Shown: positions 14,098 through 17,466 of the stretch, piece after piece | Layout of the letters: each line of letters begins with the position of its first letter | Numbering within the stretch: the first letter of the stretch is position 1 | Assembly (NCBI GenBank): GCA_031258265.1 | Contig: JAIRNB010000314.1 | Coordinates: 1-17,466 of the forward strand | Length of the DNA stretch: 17,466 bases | DNA from: Treponema sp. | Lineage (GTDB): Bacteria > Spirochaetota > Spirochaetia > Treponematales > Breznakiellaceae | Direction of reading: 5' to 3' | Made by a program: the position numbers and the translations under genes | Notes under the pieces: generated by a model | The model's input: the letters and a program-made list of their open reading frames with translations, nothing else | Database searches by the model: none | Told to the model about the DNA's origin: nothing

Positions 14098-15414
14098 TTA
14101 ACGGCCATGGAGTACCTCCGCGGGCCGCAGGGAGAGGAGCAGCCTGATAGAGGGGATACTCCCCGCCATGGTAACCAGGAACACCAGTACCGCCACCAGG
14201 GGAATAACCAGGGGCTTAATGTCTATCGAGGAACTGAAAACCGATTGGCCGATGATCTGGGCGAATCCCAGACCGGCGAAGTACCCCCCCACCCCGCCGG
14301 CAATTCCGGTGATGAGGATTTCCGCCAGCACCAGCCGGGAGATAGGGCCGTCATGGGCCCCCACCGCCTTGAGGAGGCCGATTTCCCCGGCCCGCTCCAT
14401 GACGCTGGCGGTTACCAGGTTGGAAATTCCCAGAGCTGAACCGGCAAGGCTTAGGATCGTAATGAGCAGCATCAAGAGCTGGGTTTTTTCCAGCACCACC
14501 CCTTCGGATTCGGCAACCTGGCGGATAGGTTTGGAAACGGCGTCGGTGATTACCTCGTCGATTTGGTAGCAGATGGCGCTTACATAGGCCGTACAGTACC
14601 AGGTTTCCCATTCCTTGATCGAAAGGCTGTTGGGGTCCTGGGCCGCCCGGCGGGAGAGTTCATTGTCCGGGGTAGTAAGGGCGCTTACCTCCACCCGGTT
14701 TACAAGCCCCGGACGGCCGGTAAGTTCCTGGGCCGCCTGGAGGGGCACGTACATTTCCTCGTCCTCATCCCCCCCGGCGTTGAAGATCCCCGCCACGGTA
14801 AATGTCCGCCGGCGGTCTCCCAGCCGGACTGTAACCGTATCCCCCAGGTTGACACGGTGGCGGGCCGCCAGGGTTTCCCCCAGCATGGCGGCGTCCGTAT
14901 CCTCCCTGCTCAGCCAGCGGCCCCGCAGGTCCCACCAGCTTTTCATGTTCCGCATCCCCGTATCCAGTTCTTCGCCGGTGGGCAGTTCCAAATGACGGTC
15001 AAACCAGGTTCCCACCAGTTTGAGTTCCGGCCCCCCGGAAGGGACAAGGGATTCAGATGTTTCCCCGGCGGGGAGAAGCTGGACCCGGGCGTTAAGGTAG
15101 GGGGTAAAGTCCACGATATTAAAGGCCCAGAAAATAGTTTTGATGTTACCCAGTTCCGCTTCATTCAAATATTTGTCCGACACCCCGGAACCTTCACTGA
15201 CCCCGTAGAGATCATCCAACAGGGAGGCTCCCCGGGGCATGACGTTAATGTTCGCGCCGTAGGCTTTCAGTTCCTGGTTTACCTTGTCCCCCACATCAAG
15301 CATGACGTTCAGCATGGCGGTGGCCAGGGAAGAGCCCAGGGCAATCGTAAAGGCGACCATGAGCATCTTCTTCCACTGCCTGAACAGGGCGCCCCGGATC
15401 ATTCTCCAAAACAT
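14098..15414 (-). CDS. FtsX/MacB-type ABC permease 1 of the P19 iron locus
   Basis: A 438-residue permease. The first membrane segment is about 17-38. The long periplasmic domain (40-308) contains AYGANINVMPRG (51-62) and FTVAGIFNAGGDEDEE (205-220), the latter like MacB-PCD domains. Three C-terminal membrane segments follow (about 312-336, 361-390, 402-424), with MERAGEIGLLKAVGA (339-353) as the cytoplasmic FtsX signature and the tail RPAEVLHGR. It is paralogous to permease 2 but 60 residues longer in the periplasmic part. That part carries Cys273 and Cys282 in WYCTAYVSAICYQ, which could form a disulfide or bind metal. The start ATG 15414 has AGGAG 5-6 bases upstream. It lies 50 bp after the DUF2318 gene. 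Confidence 0.9.
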   Translation of the reverse strand: MFWRMIRGALFRQWKKMLMVAFTIALGSSLATAMLNVMLDVGDKVNQELKAYGANINVMPRGASLLDDLYGVSEGSGVSDKYLNEAELGNIKTIFWAFNIVDFTPYLNARVQLLPAGETSESLVPSGGPELKLVGTWFDRHLELPTGEELDTGMRNMKSWWDLRGRWLSREDTDAAMLGETLAARHRVNLGDTVTVRLGDRRRTFTVAGIFNAGGDEDEEMYVPLQAAQELTGRPGLVNRVEVSALTTPDNELSRRAAQDPNSLSIKEWETWYCTAYVSAICYQIDEVITDAVSKPIRQVAESEGVVLEKTQLLMLLITILSLAGSALGISNLVTASVMERAGEIGLLKAVGAHDGPISRLVLAEILITGIAGGVGGYFAGLGFAQIIGQSVFSSSIDIKPLVIPLVAVLVFLVTMAGSIPSIRLLLSLRPAEVLHGR

Positions 15415-15430
15415 ACATGCTCCTATTTAT

Positions 15431-15461
15431 ATTATAATGTGCGTACCTGCATTACGGACAA
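15431..15461 (-). promoter_or_regulatory. Possible internal promoter before permease 1
   Basis: On the - strand, TTGTCC (15461-15456) and a perfect TATAAT (15436-15431) are 19 bp apart. The TATAAT ends 16 bases before the permease 1 ATG, which would leave a leader of about 9 bases that still includes AGGAG. The spacer is longer than ideal. AT-rich gaps yield such boxes by chance, so this is a weak prediction. Confidence 0.25.
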
Positions 15462-15464
15462 ACT

Positions 15465-16715
15465 CTATTTAAACCGGTTCCGTTCTTTTTCCAGATTTTC
15501 CGTGTCGATAACCATGCTGCCGCTCCGCAGGGTATAGGCCAGGGGTACGGGATTACAGCCCCCCTTAAAGCCGATGGTGGAAATATTCATTACCACATCG
15601 CAGAGACGGCAGATAACCTCGTTTTTGCGCTCGTAGTAACCCGTGGGCCCGCATATATCGCAGGCGTCCAGTCCCACGCCGTAGGCAACATCGTTCTTTT
15701 TTATCACGATAAAACGCATCTCAATATCATCGGCGGCCATGTAATTGTAGCGGTGCAGATGGCCGTCCTCTATTTTTTCGATGGGGATGATAATTTCTTT
15801 TCCAATAATGGTCATAGGCTCGGCGGGGGTAAGGATCACCCCCCGTTCATTGTAACTTTTGATAACCGTAAGGGATAAGACCGCGACAATATAGGCGCCG
15901 GCCACCACGGCTCCCCAGCGCCATTCCGCCCGCCGGAGCGCCCGCAGTTTTCGCCGCTCCGCGGGGTTCCTGGCGGCGGGAAGGGGACCCAAGTTGGCAA
16001 GGCACAAGAGCAGGGGAATACAGAAACTTAAACCCATGATGATATACAAAAAGACGCTGTTGTGGTTGATGATCCATACCATCATCCTGAACACCGGCCG
16101 GGGGACAGCGATGATCCGCCGGGCCAGCAGGAACTGGACAATTACGGAAAGCTGGTGTACCAGATTCACAAGCAGCGCGGCGCTAAGAACAATTTTAGTC
16201 CGGGAAAGGGGCAGGGCCTTCGCGGTTTCAAAGAGTCCCAGGCCGCTTAGAACCACGGCCAGAATCCCCGCGAGGAATCCGATCAATTTGTAAAGGAAAT
16301 CGGTGTTGAACATGTTTTGCCCCGGCAGAAGAAATTCCGGGGGGTAAAGAAATATGGTGGGCAGGGCATAGAACAAAAGGACCCCGGTAAGGACCGGCGT
16401 TACCCAGGAAAGCAGTTTTTCCCGCAGACTCCCCTTCTTTTGAAAAGTCCAGAGGAGGATAATAAAAAAAAGAGCCCCCGGAATTGCCAGAGACAGGATG
16501 GCGGTGTTAAGGTACTCCCGGTTGATCAGCCGGGTACTGCGCCGCAGTACCGCAACGATCAGGGCGGCGGCGCTTCCCGCAGCGGCCCATATCAAAAACC
16601 GCTTTTTTTCTTTCCCTTCGGCGTCAGCGTTTTTCCAGATCAGGGCGGCCAGTAAAGCAGATAAGATGGCGGCGCTTAAAAGATTCTGAACAACCTGTAT
16701 AAGGTATTTTAGCAT
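15465..16715 (-). CDS. DUF2318 membrane Fe-S protein (Tp0972/FetA-like)
   Basis: A 416-residue polytopic membrane protein. About eight membrane segments occupy 1-285 (near 8-27, 40-56, 72-90, 104-123, 143-163, 174-197, 213-240, 268-285). A C-terminal DUF2318 domain follows (about 290-416). It has five conserved cysteines: Cys352 and Cys355 in DACDICG, Cys369 and Cys372 in ICRLCD, and Cys387 in GGCNPVPL. The pattern suggests an Fe-S cluster or metal site on the outer face. It is the standard partner of P19 in iron-uptake operons, and the T. pallidum counterpart sits next to Tp34. I see no REXXE motif in the membrane part, so it does not look like a true FTR1 permease. The start has AGGGGAAC just upstream. 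An electron-transfer or metal-transfer role is inferred. Confidence 0.88.
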   Translation of the reverse strand: MLKYLIQVVQNLLSAAILSALLAALIWKNADAEGKEKKRFLIWAAAGSAAALIVAVLRRSTRLINREYLNTAILSLAIPGALFFIILLWTFQKKGSLREKLLSWVTPVLTGVLLFYALPTIFLYPPEFLLPGQNMFNTDFLYKLIGFLAGILAVVLSGLGLFETAKALPLSRTKIVLSAALLVNLVHQLSVIVQFLLARRIIAVPRPVFRMMVWIINHNSVFLYIIMGLSFCIPLLLCLANLGPLPAARNPAERRKLRALRRAEWRWGAVVAGAYIVAVLSLTVIKSYNERGVILTPAEPMTIIGKEIIIPIEKIEDGHLHRYNYMAADDIEMRFIVIKKNDVAYGVGLDACDICGPTGYYERKNEVICRLCDVVMNISTIGFKGGCNPVPLAYTLRSGSMVIDTENLEKERNRFK

Positions 16716-16766
16716 GTTCCCCTGTGTTGTGAAGGAATCAGATCACGAAAAAGAAGTATACGTATA

Positions 16767-16791
16767 TAGGGGGTAGAAAAACTACCCCCTA
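16767..16791 (-). promoter_or_regulatory. Intercistronic hairpin after the P19/Tp34 gene
   Basis: TAGGGGGTAG (16767-16776) and CTACCCCCTA (16782-16791) form a perfect 10-bp stem with an AAAAA loop, read as UUUUU on the - strand. It starts 13 bp past the stop of the P19-like gene. No U run follows on the transcribed strand, so it is more likely a stability or partial-attenuation hairpin than a terminator. Its position copies that of the hairpin at 3277-3309 after the sugar-binding protein. Confidence 0.5.
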
Positions 16792-16803
16792 AACCTAAAC
16801 CTG

Positions 16804-17388
16804 TTACCAAACCCGGGGAACGAAGTCGAAATCCCATTCCGCCACCAGGGGCTGACCCCAGAAGCGGCCGGGGACTCCCGTATCCTGATCCACATGGAGC
16901 AGGTAGCCCTGGGATTCCGGATTCTGGATAATGAAGCGGACCTTGTAGGTGCCCGCGCCGTTCAGCTTCAGGTTGGTCCCGTAGTGGGGACCGTCGCTGG
17001 CACTCATGGGCATAAAGGTTCCTTCGGTCTTCCAGCCGTCGTCCTTGGTGATCTCGTACCGTACCGTCAGGTAGGGAACAAAGTCCCCCACCCCGTAACC
17101 AAGCTCATTCCCCTCGGCGGCGGCGATGTCCGCCTCTATGTGCATATCCGACTGGGACGCGGGGAGGCTGGTCCCCGCGGGGAGCATATCCACAGGCTGG
17201 AAATATACTCCCGCCACGTTAATGGGGCCAAGTTCCCTGTCGTCCCCGATGGGGAATTCCTCAAAACCCGCCTCTTCGCCGGGGGCTACCGTACTGGCGG
17301 GGCGTCTTCCCTCTTTCTGTCCTCCGGCAAAAGCGAGACCGGTGCAGAAGGCGACTAAAAGAAGTACCATCAGTGTCCTGATTTTCAT
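16804..17388 (-). CDS. Periplasmic Tp34/P19-type high-affinity iron/copper-binding protein
   Basis: A 194-residue exported protein of the Tp34/P19/FetP family, which binds Cu2+ and Fe outside the cytoplasm and feeds iron uptake. The metal-site residues are visible: His83 in SDMHIEADI, Met126/Met128 in FMPM, His135 in SDGPHYG and His165 in LLHVD. They match the His/Met/His/His set described for P19. The signal peptide MKIRTLMVLLLVAFCTGLAFA is followed by GGQKEG. T. pallidum Tp34 is a lipoprotein, but here an Ala stands where a lipobox Cys would be, so a soluble periplasmic protein is more likely. ATG 17388 has AAGGAG 7 bases upstream. It is the first visible gene of the locus. The 78 bases upstream (17389-17466) show no gene and no clear promoter; an FTR1-type permease could lie beyond the edge. 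Confidence 0.93.
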   Translation of the reverse strand: MKIRTLMVLLLVAFCTGLAFAGGQKEGRRPASTVAPGEEAGFEEFPIGDDRELGPINVAGVYFQPVDMLPAGTSLPASQSDMHIEADIAAAEGNELGYGVGDFVPYLTVRYEITKDDGWKTEGTFMPMSASDGPHYGTNLKLNGAGTYKVRFIIQNPESQGYLLHVDQDTGVPGRFWGQPLVAEWDFDFVPRVW

Positions 17389-17466
17389 TGTACTTTCTCC
17401 TTATAAATTTTTTCCCAGGTCACAAGACCGGGTTAGATACCACAAACAAAGGGTCAGCGGTTTGCC

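Noticed and set aside
14563..15537. 324-codon open frame on the + strand
   Set aside because: Antisense to permease 1 and the end of the DUF2318 gene; its composition is that expected of a shadow frame and no motif is seen.
1..17466. CRISPR array, tRNA or rRNA genes, transposase, phage genes
   Set aside because: No regularly spaced repeats, tRNA-like folds with CCA ends, rRNA signatures or transposase and phage motifs were seen on either strand.

Overview
The window looks like a piece of a spirochaete chromosome, most likely a Treponema of the gut-dwelling, relatively GC-rich kind. The main reasons are a Tp34/P19-type metal-binding protein followed by a DUF2318 membrane protein, exported proteins whose signal peptides run straight into GGQKE or SPKKE-like sequence, and several short intergenic hairpin repeats. 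The identification rests on family recognition by eye; no database search was possible.

Layout. (1) 1-393: the last 35 codons of an unrecognised + strand gene, then a gene-free stretch with two related palindromic hairpins. (2) 394-4703, all on the - strand: a carbohydrate uptake operon, transcribed as solute-binding protein, MalF-type permease, MalG-type permease, then a lyase of the DHDPS/N-acetylneuraminate lyase family. No ATPase is present, so the permeases presumably share an MsmX/UgpC-like ATPase encoded elsewhere. (3) 4924-8350, divergent on +: a YesM-like sensor histidine kinase overlapping a YesN-like response regulator with an AraC DNA-binding domain, the usual local regulator of such an operon. 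(4) 8469-11235, +: purD (purine biosynthesis) overlapping a CNNM/CBS-domain membrane protein of the CorC/HlyC family. (5) 11236-11558: a hairpin-packed, gene-free segment between convergent genes, bracketed by an exact 12-bp direct repeat. (6) 11559-17388, - strand: a six-gene metal (probably iron) uptake locus, transcribed as P19/Tp34-like protein, DUF2318 membrane Fe-S protein, two FtsX/MacB-type permeases, ATPase and an FMN-binding lipoprotein.

The iron locus is the most interesting part. Its gene order matches the P19 system of Campylobacter jejuni (Cj1659-Cj1663) and E. coli fetPABCD as I remember them. The two thioredoxin-like proteins that end those operons are replaced here by a predicted flavinylated lipoprotein, which suggests a flavin-based electron arm outside the membrane. 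A strong terminator hairpin plus a dispersed repeat sits between the permease genes and the ATPase-flavoprotein pair.

A roughly 53-bp hairpin repeat occurs twice (1348-1401 and 12820-12873, opposite orientation), with a third diverged copy at 4851-4891 in the divergent regulatory region of the sugar operon. Base composition is uneven: the sensor-kinase region is visibly AT-rich, while purD and the iron locus are GC-rich.
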